Source of the DNA: Stomoxys calcitrans | Lineage: Eukaryota > Arthropoda > Insecta > Diptera > Muscidae | Reading direction: 5' to 3' | Assembly: GCF_963082655.1 (NCBI RefSeq) | Contig: NC_081554.1 | Location: 46,496,826 to 46,560,825, forward strand | Length of the DNA stretch: 64,000 nt | Shown: positions 1 through 11,139 of the stretch, piece by piece | How positions within the stretch are numbered: position 1 is the first letter of the stretch | How the letters are laid out: the number at the start of each line of letters is the position of its first letter | Position numbers and translations under genes: made by a program | Notes under the pieces: generated by a model | Told to the model about the DNA's origin: nothing | Seen by the model: the letters and a program-made list of their open reading frames with translations, nothing else | Database searches by the model: none

Positions 1-44
1 AAGCTATTTGGGATTACGAAATTGATATGCACTCCACACTCAAA

Positions 45-190
45 CGGTACTTTTTTCAGCGACATAGGTGGATATGGGCTACTGTGGCACGAATTCGATA
101 TCCACATTCAAGGCGAAGTGTCCCCACCCCAAAAAGACACTAGAGAGTTTAAGAAGGCGCAGCGGGTTGTGCCCGGTTCAGCTAGTTTTA
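45..190. repeat. Degenerate compound dispersed repeat (SINE remnant plus unknown tail)
   Basis: This stretch matches 60528-60665 base for base over long runs: a 'cataggyggayatgggcta' segment, then an 'aattcgatatccacattca' type segment, then a GC-richer tail. The first part resembles the tRNA-like head of the SINE at 4970-5140 after a small internal deletion. The tail is of unknown origin. Seeing two copies in one window is what supports calling it a repeat. Confidence 0.5.
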
Positions 191-1407
191 TATATCTTTG
201 ACTTGATACTTTCTGCAGAACCAATTTTGCTTTTCAAATCTTCAAAGGAAACCTCATTTGGATATTTTACAGCCTTTTCTTTCCTTTCTACCCATAAATG
301 AAAGAGTTATGCTTTTAATTGTTTTTTCTATGTGTATGTGTGGCAAAAACTACTGCATTCGTTCGTAGGAGCGGTTCTTACTATTTTTGGTGATAAATGA
401 TGCTAAAACCCCATACACAAAAATACGGAAAAATTCCTTCTTTTTTGCGGTGGTTTTATGCTGTTTTTGTAAGCATCTGAAAATGTGAATATCTCATGCT
501 GTAGAGAATAGAAACACTTATGTTTACTGCATCATCCAACGGAATGACAAATGATTCCGGACTTGAACATTTCAGGAGAGGAAAATGATGCTTCGAAATG
601 AAAGAAAAGGGCTGAAAAAATGAAGTTAAGTGTTTATTTTTCTATAAACGCCAGAGGGTTCTTGTGCCAAGACCACGGAGGGTGAAATGTGGAGTTGCTA
701 CATTTTGCATAATCAATAATAAATCAACGAAGACAACACAAAGGGGAAATAATCATTATTTAGACTTTTTTGTTTGTGGAACTCTACTCCAGTCTTCGTT
801 TAACACGAATCTTAATAGAGGAAGTGAGCACTTCATCGCCCCTTTATGACCCGTTTCCTATGATTAATAACACAATTGTTTGTACCTACAACCAGAGAGC
901 CCTTTAGGAATTAACTCATAAATTGACTTAATGAGGGAAGGCTAAAAAAAAAATGAAAATGAAAATGTCCAACAACACAACACAGGTTTAGTTCAATCAT
1001 TGCCAATAGAAGACCTATGAAAAATAGTACAAAATCAATAAAAGTATGCTTGCCTTACAGGAAAAAGAGATTTCAAATGAAAAATTATGTAAAACAAATT
1101 CTATCAAAAGAGAATATGGGCAAGTAAAACACATTACTCCACATAACTTTGAAATGAGGAAAAGCATAAATGAAAATGCAGAAATGAATATTTTAATGGG
1201 CTTGTGGCTGATTTATACATTGAACTATGATTGTATTTAAGAAAGGTTTCCAATTACATGAAAACTTTCGACAGGGTCATGAAGGCTACTGTGTTTTAGT
1301 AACATGGAATAAAGGGGTTTCGATTTCATTATATCTATGAGGTCTAATCGAAAAAAAAACGGTTTTTTTTCAAATTTAGTGAGTTAAGTAAGTTCGATTT
1401 TTGCATT
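191..1407. other. AT-rich non-coding stretch, no feature recognised
   Basis: About 1.2 kb without a supportable gene. Short open frames here have no recognisable domains or splice context. I see no repeat shared with the rest of the window apart from ordinary A/T runs. Confidence 0.5.
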
Positions 1408-2705
1408 TTTATACCCTCCTTCATAAAAGTTGGTGGTATATTAATTTCTTCATTTCGTTTGTAACACATTGAAATATTGATCTAAGACCCAAAAATGTAT
1501 ATATATTCATGATGGTCCTGAAATTCTACCTCGATTTAGCCTGGTCCGTCCGTCTGTCTGCCGAAAGCACGCTAACCTTCGAAGGAATAAGGCTAGGCGC
1601 TTGAAATTTTCCACGATTACTTTCAATTAGTGTGAGTCGGTTGGGATTGTAAATGGTCTATATCGGTCCATGTTTTGATATAGCCAACATATGAACCGAT
1701 CCTGAATCTTGACTTCTTGAGCCAAAAGAGGATGCATTCTTTTCCGATTTCGCTGAAATTTTGCGCCATGTGTAAACTTTGACTTTCAAGAACTGTGCTT
1801 TATTTGGTCTTAACCGGTTCATTACATGATGTAACTCCCAAATTAACCGATATCGGGTTTTGAATTCTTGACCTCTAGAGGGCGCAATAATTATCCATTT
1901 TGGCTGAAATTTTGCAACATGCTTTTTATTTTGACTTCCAACAACTGTGCCAAGTATGGTCCAAATCGGTTCATAACCTGATATAGCTTCCATATAATCC
2001 AATCTCGGATCTTGATTTCCTGCGCCTCTAGAGGACGCAATTATTATCAGTTTTTGCTGAAATTTTGCATAAAATGTTTTGGTTTGTCCATCAACAACAG
2101 TGCAACGTATGGCCCAATTCGGTTCATTACCTGATATAGCTTCCATATAAACCGATTCCCTGCTTATACTACTTAAACCTCAAGGTGGCGTAATTCTCAC
2201 CCAATTTGGCTGCAATATTGCACAGTGACTTCTCCTACAACCTTCAGCACACATGTCAAGTACGGCCTGAATAGGTCCATAACCTGGTAAAACTCCCATA
2301 GCATAATTCTTCTACATGTGCCTGAAATTTAGCATGAAGTTTTTTATTTCAGCCTCCAACAACTGTGCCAAGTATGGTCAAGATAGGTTCATTACCTGAT
2401 ATAGCTCCCACATAAACCGGGCTCGAATATTGGCTTCTTGAGCCTCTAGGGGGCGCAATTATTATCCGATTTGACTGAAAATTTACATGAAGTGGTTTGG
2501 TTTTGAATTCCAGCAACTGTGGTATGTATGGCCTTAATCAGTTCAAAATCTGATATAGCTCTCGGATAAACTGATCTCCCGATTATACTTCTTGAGCCTC
2601 TAGAGGGGCCAATTCTTGGATGAAATTTTGCAAAAGGATTCTCCTATGATCTTAACTATACGTGCTTAATATGGTCCGAATTGGTCTATAACCTGATATA
2701 GCTTC
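1408..2705 (+). mobile_element. Helentron-like (DINE-1/mini-me type) repeat, type 1, 3' end lost
   Basis: It begins with a degenerate form of the family's 5' end (TATACCCTCC...GGTATA), followed by the (TA)n core, the 'gatttagcctggtccgtcc' segment and a short (GTCY)n tract near 1545. Several diverged internal units of about 150 bp follow, each carrying 'gatatagctyccatataaac' and 'gaaattttgca'. The usual 3' subterminal repeat and GC hairpin are absent, because the sequence changes at about 2705 into the leader of the RTE-like element. Assignment to DINE-1/Helentron-type elements rests on architecture and is an inference. Confidence 0.7.
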
Positions 2706-3009
2706 CGAGAGGAGAGTCTCAGTGAGGAGTCAGGTGGCACTGGCTCTTAATTAAATACTGAATGCCAATGATACTCGAGATGACAAGGCGAGTTATTGGC
2801 GTCTTCAAATAACCAATGGCCAACATCAGAGTCTGTTCCCAGGTTAGGGGCAGCTAGCGGCGAGCGTCGGATCTTGCAGCAAGGGGCTCGCCACAACGAG
2901 GGATACGTGTGCAATCCCACACAACCCATGCGGTTGGGGCTCTGGGCCAGTAAACCGCCCCCGCAAAGCTAAACACTACTATGAGAAACAAAGGAATAGT
3001 AAAAACGGA

Positions 3010-3030
3010 CCCCCCCCCCCCCCCCCCCCC
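3010..3030. repeat. Poly-C homopolymer (21 C)
   Basis: An uninterrupted run of 21 C within the leader of the RTE-like element, shortly before its endonuclease region. Such runs are prone to sequencing and assembly length error, so the exact length should not be trusted. Confidence 0.9.
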
Positions 3031-3068
3031 AACGTTGACGATCCACGCAAACGAAAAAGGACCATGAT

Positions 3069-4397
3069 TTGCGGATCTGCACCTGGAATGTCCGAACACT
3101 TTGTAGAGAAGGTGCAGTATACGCGCTGGCGGATGTATTAGAGAAGTACAAGGCAGATATTACCGCCTTACAGGAAGTGCGATGGACTGCGAATGGCGTC
3201 ACTACAACACCAAACGGTGACGAACTATACTATAGCTGCCATAACACGAGACAGCTATAGTATAGTTCGGAGACTGAAACACCTTGTCTCCAGCTTTACT
3301 CCGGTGGATGAGAGGCTAGCCACAATCCGCATAAAAGCTAAATTCTTCAACATCAGCCTTATTTGTGCCTATGCCCCAGCGGAAGACAAAGACGAGCAGA
3401 CGAAGGATATTTTCTACGAGCGCCTAGAGAGAGAATATGACCGCTGCCACGCCCTTTGGTCCAACAGTCGAAAAGTTTAGCCTCCCCGAGATAACGTCCA
3501 GTAATGGGTTGGGGCTGATAGATTTCGCCGCGGCAAAAAACATTGTAGTTAGTAGCACCAGCTTTCAACATAAAAATATTCACAAAGCCACATGGCTGTC
3601 ACCCGGTCTAAACACAAGGAACCAAATTGATCATATTGTGATAAATGGAAGGCATTCATCCAGCGTGTTAGATGTACGATCGATCGTGGAGCGAATATAG
3701 ATTCGGATCATAACCTTGTTGCAGCAAAGGTTCGCACCCGTTTGAACATGGCGAGGAAAGTATGATCGGACACTGCATGGAAGCTGGACATTGAAAAGCT
3801 GCAAACACAACAAATAGCAGCGGTATACTCCACTTGACTGACCCAACTGCTTGATGAAAGCACTCCTTGTTCCGATGGTATAATGGCGCAGTGGCAAACC
3901 AATGCCTACTCCATGGAAAATGCCGCGAAATCCGTTCTTGGGTACCGGTAGCCTCCTTCAAGAAACCCATGGTACGACCAAGAGTGTCGAGATGCTACTG
4001 AAGCCAAGAATGCGGCATATAGAGCAACCCTGCAATCAGTAGCAACGCGCCAGATGAAGGAGAGGTATCGGGAGAAAATAAGAGAGGGGAAAAGGAGAGA
4101 GGAGAAACGTCTATTCCGCAGAAAGGAAATGGAAAGAGGTGAGTGTGAGTGGATTGAGATGTACATGAGTCTGAATGAAGACCGGAAATTCTACCAAAGA
4201 ATTAAACATCAAACTGATGGCTTTGGTGCAGTCACATCCTCCTGCAAAGACAAAGAAGGAAATCTGGTAACTGACACAGATAACATGCTGAGGATATGGA
4301 AAAAACATTTTACCCAACTGCTAGTGTTCGACGTTGGCAGCGAAGAGGATATCGCAGAACCAATCCCTGATGATGGTATACAATGTATACCTCCCCA
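3069..4397 (+). pseudogene. Endonuclease / reverse transcriptase ORF2 remnant (RTE-like)
   Basis: The region opens with an AP-endonuclease start (ICTWNVRTL, then ITALQEVRW at about residue 32), the conserved core of non-LTR endonucleases. Homology continues through three frames: 3069-3260, 3193-3480 and 3437-3700. It then resumes at 4054-4397 in a charged linker and the start of the RT domain. The frame breaks, in-frame stops and missing RT catalytic core mean it cannot encode a working protein. One break, near 3239-3269, is caused by a short inverted copy of neighbouring sequence (see findings). The sister copy at 11321-14280 supports the alignment. Confidence 0.8.
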
Positions 4398-4606
4398 AAA
4401 ACTTTTCATTTGAGTCCCTTATTGTCGTGATTGGTCTATATATATATTCAGTAGTTTTTGGTGGTGGGGAGGCCCCCTAGTTACCCCCTCCGAAATTTGG
4501 ATACCAAATTTTTGTTTTTAGGTTACTATAAAGGAGCGCACAAAATTTGGCTTAAATCGCACCACCCATTTCCGAGATCTGGCGTTTCTAAAAATTATTG
4601 TAAGGG
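4398..4606 (-). repeat. Fragment of the 'atatgggactcaaa' tandem-repeat family
   Basis: Contains 'atttgagtcccttattgt' and C-rich blocks such as 'ggccccctagttaccccc'. These are the reverse complement of motifs that recur through the array at 58830-60370. It is a single degenerate unit, with no coding potential. Confidence 0.45.
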
Positions 4607-4925
4607 GGAGGGTTTTATACCTACCATCATAGGATGGGGGTATACTAATCTTGTCATTCCGTTTGTATGACATCGAAATATTGACTTGAGACCCCATAAA
4701 GTATGTATATTCTGGATCGTCTCGACATTCTGATTCGATCTAGCCATGTCCGTCTGTCGAAATCACGATAGCAGTCGAACGCTTAAAGCTGGCCGCTCGA
4801 TATTCTGGTACTACATATTAATGTAGGTCGTTGGGGATTTAAAATGGGTCATTTCAGTTCAGATTTAGATATATAGCTCCCATATAAACCGATCTCTCGA
4901 TTTGACTTCTTGCTTCGGCCCAGCC
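4607..4925 (+). mobile_element. Helentron-like repeat, type 1, 5' fragment
   Basis: It has a 5' end of the type CCATCATAGGATGGGGGTATA, the core 'cataaagtatgtatattc', 'gatctagccatgtccgtctg' with a minimal (GTCY)n tract, and the start of the first internal unit ('atagctcccatataaaccga'). It ends where SINE-type sequence begins, so most of the element is missing. Confidence 0.7.
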
Positions 4926-4969
4926 AAAATTGGCACTTTTTTTACTCATTGTATTTTATATATAGAATT

Positions 4970-5140
4970 TGAATGGCGTGGCGCAATGTGACACCTATTC
5001 AGGAAGAAGTTCTACATAGTACCTTACAAGTGTCGCCGGCATTTGTAGAGGATAACCACCACTGAAAATTTTTTCTGATGTTGTCGCCAGGATTCGGACA
5101 TGGGCGGACAGGCTAACCTCTAGCTATGGGGCCCTCCAAT
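4970..5140 (-). mobile_element. tRNA-derived SINE, degenerate
   Basis: Read on the minus strand, the right end resembles a tRNA: an A-box-like segment (TAGCTAGAGGTTAGCC, 5110-5125) followed by a B-box-like segment (GTCCGAATCC, 5090-5099). The body ('...gccggcatttgtagagg...') leads to 'gcgtggcgcaatgtgacacc'. The same body occurs at 8141-8222/11140-11220 and 60375-60560. RNA polymerase III promoters of this kind define tRNA SINEs. The boxes are diverged here, so this copy is probably inactive. Confidence 0.6.
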
Positions 5141-5237
5141 GGCTGGTCAATGAATTTATAATTCTTTGCGTTTTTTGTCCTAAAAGGGAGAATGAACATC
5201 ACAAGAAATAAGTTTTCCGTATTGATTACTGAAAATA

Positions 5238-6188
5238 TTGGGTTGCCCAAAAAGTAATTGTCGGTAATATAGTAGTAATATAGTCGGCGTTGAAAAATTT
5301 TTTCAACGGCTTGTGACTCTGTAATTGCATTCTTTCTTCTGTCAGTTATCAGCTGTTACTTTTAGCTTGCTTTAGAAAAAAAGTGCGCGAAATTTTGTTT
5401 ACATTTGTTTGTTTGGCGTCAATTTTAATATGGGTACCACATGTATTGAAAGAAATTCATTTAACAAACCGAATCAACGCTTGTGATATGCACCTTAAAC
5501 GCAATGAATTCGATCCGTTTTTAAAACGAATCATAACTGGAGATGAAAAATGGATTGTTTACAACAACGTTAGTCGAAAACGATCATGGTCCAAGCATGG
5601 TGAACCAGCTCAAACCACTTCAAAGGCTGATATCCACCAAAAGAAGGTTATGCTGTCTGTTGGGTGGGGTTGGAAGGGTGTGGTATATTTTTAGCTGCTT
5701 CCAAGGAACCAAACGATTAATTCGGATGTTTACTGTCAACAATTGGACAAATTGAATACAGCCATCAAGGAGAAGCGACCAGAATTGGTCAATCGTAAAG
5801 GTGTCATATTCCACCAGGACAACGCTAGACCGCACACATCTTTGGTCACTCGCCAAAAACTGAGTGAGCTTGGCTGGGAACTTTTGATGCATCCACCATA
5901 TAGCCCTGACCTTGCACCATCAGACTACCATTTATTTCGATCTTTGCAGAACTCCTTAAATGGTAAAACTTTCGGCAATGATGAGGCTATAAAATCGCAC
6001 TTGGTTCAGTTTTTTACAGATAAAGGCCAGAAGTTCTATGAGCGTGGAATACTTAATTTGCCAGGAAGATGGCAAAAGGTTATCGAACAAAATGGCAATT
6101 ATATATTTGATTAAAGTTCATTCTAAGTTTTATTAAAAATGCATTTACTTTCTTTTAAAAAATCCGCAATTATATTTTGGGCAACCAA
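5238..6188 (+). mobile_element. mariner transposon, internally deleted (951 bp)
   Basis: Terminal inverted repeats TTGGGTTGCCCAAAAAGTAA (left) and a matching but one-base-shorter right end are each flanked by TA, the mariner target duplication. The first ~150 bp and last ~75 bp are shared with the five short MITEs in this window. A complete mariner is about 1.3 kb, and the missing ~0.4 kb removes the start of the transposase. It is non-autonomous, but it is the closest thing here to the parent of the MITE family. Confidence 0.92.
5383..6114 (+). pseudogene. mariner transposase, N-terminus deleted and one nonsense codon
   Basis: Recognisable mariner catalytic half. The first Asp is in ITGDEKWIVY, the second in HQDNARPH, and the third in SPDLAPSDYHLF, spaced as expected for a DD34D mariner. 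Homology starts only at WVPHVLKEIHL (about 5434), so both N-terminal helix-turn-helix DNA-binding domains are missing through an internal deletion. A TAG at 5692-5694 replaces what is normally a glutamate codon just after VVYF, and the frame continues unchanged to the stop at 6112-6114. The product would be neither full length nor able to bind the terminal repeats. Confidence 0.9.
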
Positions 6189-6217
6189 TATATAGGTATA
6201 CATGTTTAAAAGTATGT

Positions 6218-7277
6218 TGATGGTGGTGGGTATGCAAAGTTGGGTCCTGCCACCATAGGATGGGGGTACACTTTTATAGTCTTTCCGTTTGAAACACCTC
6301 GAAATATTGGTATAAGAACTCATGAAGCAATATATTCTTGATCGTCTCGGCTCTGAGTCAATCTAGCCATGTCCGTCCGTCCGTCCGTCTGTCGAAATCA
6401 CGATAGCGATTGAACGCCTAAAGCAAACCGTTTGGAATTTTGCACAGATACTTTATATTGATGTAGGTAGTTGGGGATTGCAAATGGACCATATCGCTTC
6501 AGATTTAGATATAGCTCCCATATAAACCGATCTTCCGATTTGACTTCTTGAGCCGCTGGAAGCCCCAATTTTTTTTCCGATTTGGCTAAAATTATGAATG
6601 TAGCGTTCTGTTATGTCTTCAAACAACTGTGAAAAGTGCTGTTCAAATCGACTCTAACCTGATATAGCACCCATCTAAACCGATCTCCCGATTTGACTTC
6701 TTGAGCCCTTTCAAGCCGCAATTTCTGTCCGATTTGGCTTAAATTTTGCATGCGATGTTCTGTTTCGACTTCCAATAACTGTGTCAAGTACGGTTCAAAT
6801 CGGTCTATAACCTAATATAGCTCCCATATAAACCGATATCCCGATTCGTCTTCTTGAGGTCTTACAAACCGTAATTTTGGTCCGATTTGGCTAAAAATTT
6901 GCACAAATTGTTCTGTTATGACTTTCAATAACTGTGCCAAGTACGGTCCAAGTCGGTCTATAACCTGATATAGCTTCCATATAAACCGATCTCCCTATTT
7001 GACATCTTAAGCCCCTGGAAACAGCACCATTTGTCCGATTTAGCTAAAGTTTAGCACATGGTGTTCTGTTATGACTTCCAGCAACTGTGCCAAGTACGAT
7101 CCGAATCGGTCTTTAATTGGTATAGCTTACATATGAACCGGTATCTTAAGTATCCTTGCTTGGTTTCTATAAGCCATCATTTTTGCTGGTTTGAAAAAAG
7201 TTTGGTATGTAGAATAAAAGTATGCCCTTCAACTAAATTTATTCGTCGCGGACGAACTTGGCACGCTTTTACTTGTT
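6218..7277 (+). mobile_element. Helentron-like repeat, type 1, near complete
   Basis: It has the 5' end (CCACCATAGGATGGGGGTACA), the core 'gatctagccatgtccgtc' with (GTCY)n at about 6366-6392, five or so internal units with 'gatatagctyccatataaac', and a 3' end reduced to 'ttcgtcgcggacgaacttgg' followed by CACGCTTTTACTTGTT. The 3' hairpin arms are still complementary (TTCGTC/GACGAA) although the bases have changed from the usual TTCGGC/GCCGAA. That suggests compensatory or templated change of the hairpin. Confidence 0.75.
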
Positions 7278-8140
7278 GTTGCTCATTTAATAATTTAGCT
7301 TTAACATTTGTATAAATTGAATTAATTAAGAGGATTCATAAAACCTCATTTTTAGACAGAACAATATAACAATTATAAGACATAACTTGTCTTTTTAATA
7401 ATAATAATGCATAATTTGATTATGTATTAGTTTAAATACCAATTTTAAATTTGACAAATTTCACTTAGCAATTCGCCATATCTAAGAAGTATCGCACCAA
7501 TATATAATAAACGAATCTCCCTATCATCACAAGTCACACGAAAGCACTCACGTAATGTTGTGTGACAAAGCAAACTTCAACACAACGGTGAAATTGCATT
7601 AAAAAAACGCTTTGATGGTAAGACCTTGTGAACGGTTGAAAGACATTGGAGTGTTGAGTAAAGGAAAATAGATTACGAAAAGCATAATGTGAATCGTGGA
7701 CACATTGGAGTGAGAAAAGCCAGCCAATTTGGAGGACGTTGAAAGCACAAAAAATAGAGGCGTTGTTGATACATGAAAAGATGTTGTACAACGGTTGTAG
7801 AGTTTAGCATGTGGTAGCAAACTTAAAATTTCCATATTCAAATTCATACGAATTGAAATTCAAGGCTACAAAATAACATGCTATGAACTGTAGGCCCGAC
7901 AGGCGGCAGTTTAGAGGGCAACACTGAAGTAGTGATGAATAACCGTAGCCACGCTAAGAAACATCCACCAGTGGCGTGTTGTCTGTGATCGAATCCACCT
8001 GTTGCCTGTCAACCTACAATATTATCAAAAACAATCACAACACTATATCCATATAATGACCAAATTCTAAGGAACATAGTCAAAGCCGGATCAGATTTTG
8101 ACATCAAATTGCAAATTGCAAATTTTGCCCATGAGCATTC
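7278..8140. other. Non-coding stretch, no feature recognised
   Basis: AT-rich sequence between a Helentron-like 3' end and a SINE fragment. Open frames up to 85 codons on the minus strand show no domain, no splice context and no match to anything else in the window, so I do not call them genes. Confidence 0.5.
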
Positions 8141-8222
8141 CACTAAGGAACAGGGGCAAACATCTCACCTATCAATGAGTGCAGTCCGATTCAACGAACG
8201 GCGTGCCGCAGTGTAACACCTC
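8141..8222 (-). mobile_element. SINE, left half, split by a retrotransposon
   Basis: The sequence 'acgaacggcgtgccgcag' followed by 'tgtaacacctc' is the SINE tail/body also seen at 60455-60500. It breaks off exactly where the 3' tail of the minus-strand retrotransposon begins, and the missing continuation ('tttggagagaag...') reappears at 11140. Confidence 0.7.
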
Positions 8223-11139
8223 ATTTCATTTCATTTATTTAACACCAAGCACAACAAGATTATATCTTATATTTTACTTTGCTGGTTCACAACAGTGCAG
8301 TTTCATCAAATAATTCCATTATAAACTATAACTTATAAAAAGATAAATAAATAAATTAATTATAACTTATACTACTAGACTACATACAATTTCTACTTAT
8401 AATAATCATGTAGCTCCTTTTTGAATTCAATAGCATTGCTTATGAGTTGTATATATGATGGGAGGGTGTTCCAGAGACGAATACTGTTTACAATAAATTG
8501 CCTTTCAGTGATTTGAGATTCAAATCTAGGTTGAATCAGTTTGCGCCCTCGATTTGATCTAGCAAATTGTTGGTGTTTGTAAAGATATTCAGGTTCTTTG
8601 TTATAAATAACCTTATGTAGTAATTGCAAGCATTTAACATTTAGTAAATTTTCAACTGAAAGATCAAAAATCTGATAAGCAAATTGTGATATGTGGTCAT
8701 ACCGTGGTCTGTTGTATACATATCGTGCAATATCATTGTAGGCAACTTTGATTTTCCTATTGTCATCAGCACTGCAACTTGCAAATAATTCACAATTATA
8801 TAGAAGAGTTGGGATTAAGTAAGATTTAGCAAGAAGCATACGAATTTCGAAAGGAGTTGACAGACGAGCTGCCCACATATTCCGCAGCATACCACGAACT
8901 TTTCCCACAGCTGCATTTATATAATTCGTCCAAGTTAAGGTAGAGTTTAATGTTAAACCCAAGTTTGTTGCTGCTTGAACACGGTTTACAATCGTGTTCT
9001 CAATCTTTACTTCAACTTGGTCAGGGATTGTTACACTTCTTTTGTGTATGATGATCAGCTTAGATTTGGTAGGATTTAAACGTAAGGCATTATTAACAGC
9101 CCAACAATATATTAAATTCAAATCATTATTTACATTAGAAATACATGTTTGAAAGTCATTCAGTTTCGTGCAGGTATACAGTTGAACGTCATCAGCATAC
9201 ATTTGTATCTTACATGTTAAAGGTACATTGGGCAGATCATTAATGTACATGGTGAATAACAATGGGCCCAAGATTGAGCCTTGGGGCACACCATTTGGAA
9301 CATGAAGCGTATTTGACCAGATATCATTACAATATACAGACTGAGATCTTTGAGACAGGTACGATGATATCAGTTGACAGGCAGTTCGGGAAAAATTAAA
9401 AAGTTTTGAGAGCTTGACTACAAGGATTTGATGGTTTACAGTATCAAATGCTTTACTGTGATCCAATAGAAGGAGAAAAGATACCATCTTGTTGTCCATA
9501 TTTTGTCTAATATTTTCAACAACGTTTATTAAGACAGATGTGCAACTTCTCTTTTTCTAAAACCAGATTGCCATTCTGATAATAGATTTTGAGTGCACAG
9601 GAATTGTTCGATTTGATTCGCCATTATGCATTCTAGCGCTTTGGATAAGAACGGTAAGATTGCAATGGGGCGGTATTCATTATTCGATTTTCTAGTCGGT
9701 ATGATTTTAGCGAGCTTCCATTCATGCGGAAAGGTGGACTTGGTCAGAACAGTATTGAAAATATATGTTACATATGGCAGCAATTTTGGCATGATAATTT
9801 TGATAAATCTTGGATTTATTCCGTCAGTTCCAGTTGCATCAGATTTTATTGAGAGTATGCTGTTCAAAACGTCAGTTTGGTCTACACAGCAAAAGGAAAA
9901 TGGATTTTCCACTTGTACAGTGTTCATATTTTCATATATATTTTCATGGGGACATATAGAGCAAACAGATACAAAATGCTCATTCAGTTCATTGATGTTT
10001 AGATTGGGCGGAAAGTTGGTGTTGGTTTTCGCTCCTATGCCAATTTTACGAATTTCCTTCCATTTAGATCTGCTTTTAACAGCATTCAGAAATTTTTCCC
10101 GAAAGAATAGCGTTTTGGCCTCGTTTATGTTTTTCCCAACATTTCGCCTGGCACACTTAAAGCGCTCATGCAGTTGTGTTGTTCTGTATCGTTTCCATCG
10201 TTTGTATGCAATATTTCTTTCATCGATTAGTGCACGTAACTGTCCATTAAACCATGGGGGTTGCTGATTTTTTATGGTAATGGTTTTTCAGGAACACATT
10301 GACTATATATTAAGCTAATATAATGCTGCAAAAATGCTGTTTGATCATCCACAGAATCTAACTGATATATAGAATCCCATTCGACATTATCAGTAAGGCT
10401 ATTAAGAAGATTATAGTTCAGTTTTTTAAAATCACGGAATGTAATTGTCTCGTCTTGTTGATTTATGTGATAGTCATACACAAGAAATATCAAGTCATGT
10501 TTAGAAAAAGCCGGTGCAGCAATTTGGTCATATAAAAGAACCTTTGACTCACAGTTCACAAAGAAAATGTCCAAAAGAGTAGACGAATGATTAGTAAAAT
10601 GGGTTGGAACAGAGCGGTTAGTAGGTAACAGATCAAGAAGTTCCATAGCATCAGAAAATTGCGTTTCAATTAAAATATTGCTGTTAAAATCTCCCGCAAT
10701 AACAATATCATTATATCGTAATGATATTCTTTCAAGGCACGATATCAGCATGTCAAACGGTGTGCTGCTGTTGGGCCTATATACACATCCAATAAGCATT
10801 GACGAGTTAGAAATGCCAGTTATTTCAACAAAGAGGTATTCAATACAGTTGCCTTGCTCAGACTTCAGTTTTATAGTACCGTGGATACAGTTTTTTAAGT
10901 ATATTGCAACTCCACCAGCATGGAAGTGCCTATCAGCTCTCAAAACTTTATATCCCGGTAAAGAGTACAAATTGTCAGATATTTCAGGATGGAACCAGGT
11001 TTCGGATATACATATTATATCTATATCAGAGTTAACAAATATATCACGAAGTTCATCTAATTTATTATTTAGACTTTGGGCATTGATGTGGACAATCGTT
11101 AATCCTGATTTCTGGTTTTTAAGAATTCTAATCATACAG
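8223..11139 (-). mobile_element. Non-LTR retrotransposon (jockey/CR1-like), 5'-truncated, inserted into a SINE
   Basis: Minus-strand element with an endonuclease region (10272-11135), a linker, a reverse transcriptase (8393-9927) and a 3' tail of short repeats. On the minus strand the tail reads (AAATG)n at 8223-8236. The upstream ORF1 is absent, so the copy was truncated at the 5' end during insertion, as is usual for LINEs. It splits a SINE precisely, which gives the boundaries, and no clear target-site duplication is visible. Confidence 0.85.
8393..11135 (-). pseudogene. Endonuclease / reverse transcriptase ORF2 of the jockey/CR1-like element
   Basis: Endonuclease motifs visible in order are VHINAQSL near the start, ICISETW, IVIAGDFNSN (catalytic Asp/Asn) and FSKHDLI (catalytic His). 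The RT follows with GTDGINPRFIK, FLSKALE and GFRKREV, then DHSKAFDTVNH, VPQGSILGPLLF and the catalytic MYADDVQLY. The C-terminal 'thumb' ends in IRLWNTLPSYIQ. Two small frameshifts break it: near 10272 (PEKPLP then a shifted continuation) and near 9555 (after GFRK). Otherwise the reading frame is long and little decayed, which suggests fairly recent insertion. ORF1 is missing. Confidence 0.88.

Larger units (their letters stand above)
2706..4397 (+). mobile_element. RTE-like non-LTR retrotransposon, 3'-truncated copy
   Basis: A leader (2706-3065) precedes an endonuclease/reverse-transcriptase reading region that closely matches the minus-strand copy at 11300-14280. The copy stops abruptly at about 4397, early in the reverse transcriptase domain, where an unrelated repeat begins. 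The clade call (RTE, the group behind 'craniofacial development protein 2-like' proteins) follows from the endonuclease and RT wording and from the short 3' tail of the sister copy. It lies directly against the 3' side of a Helentron-like repeat. Confidence 0.75.

Noticed and set aside
1658..2146. 162-codon minus-strand frame with internal repeats
   Set aside because: The repeated protein pattern simply mirrors the ~150-bp DNA units of the Helentron-like repeat.
5083..5140. A functional tRNA gene on the minus strand
   Set aside because: The A and B boxes are diverged, no acceptor stem forms, and the body continues as a SINE.
9626..10267. A 213-codon plus-strand frame
   Set aside because: It lies antisense to the reverse transcriptase of the minus-strand jockey/CR1-like element, whose motifs are clear.
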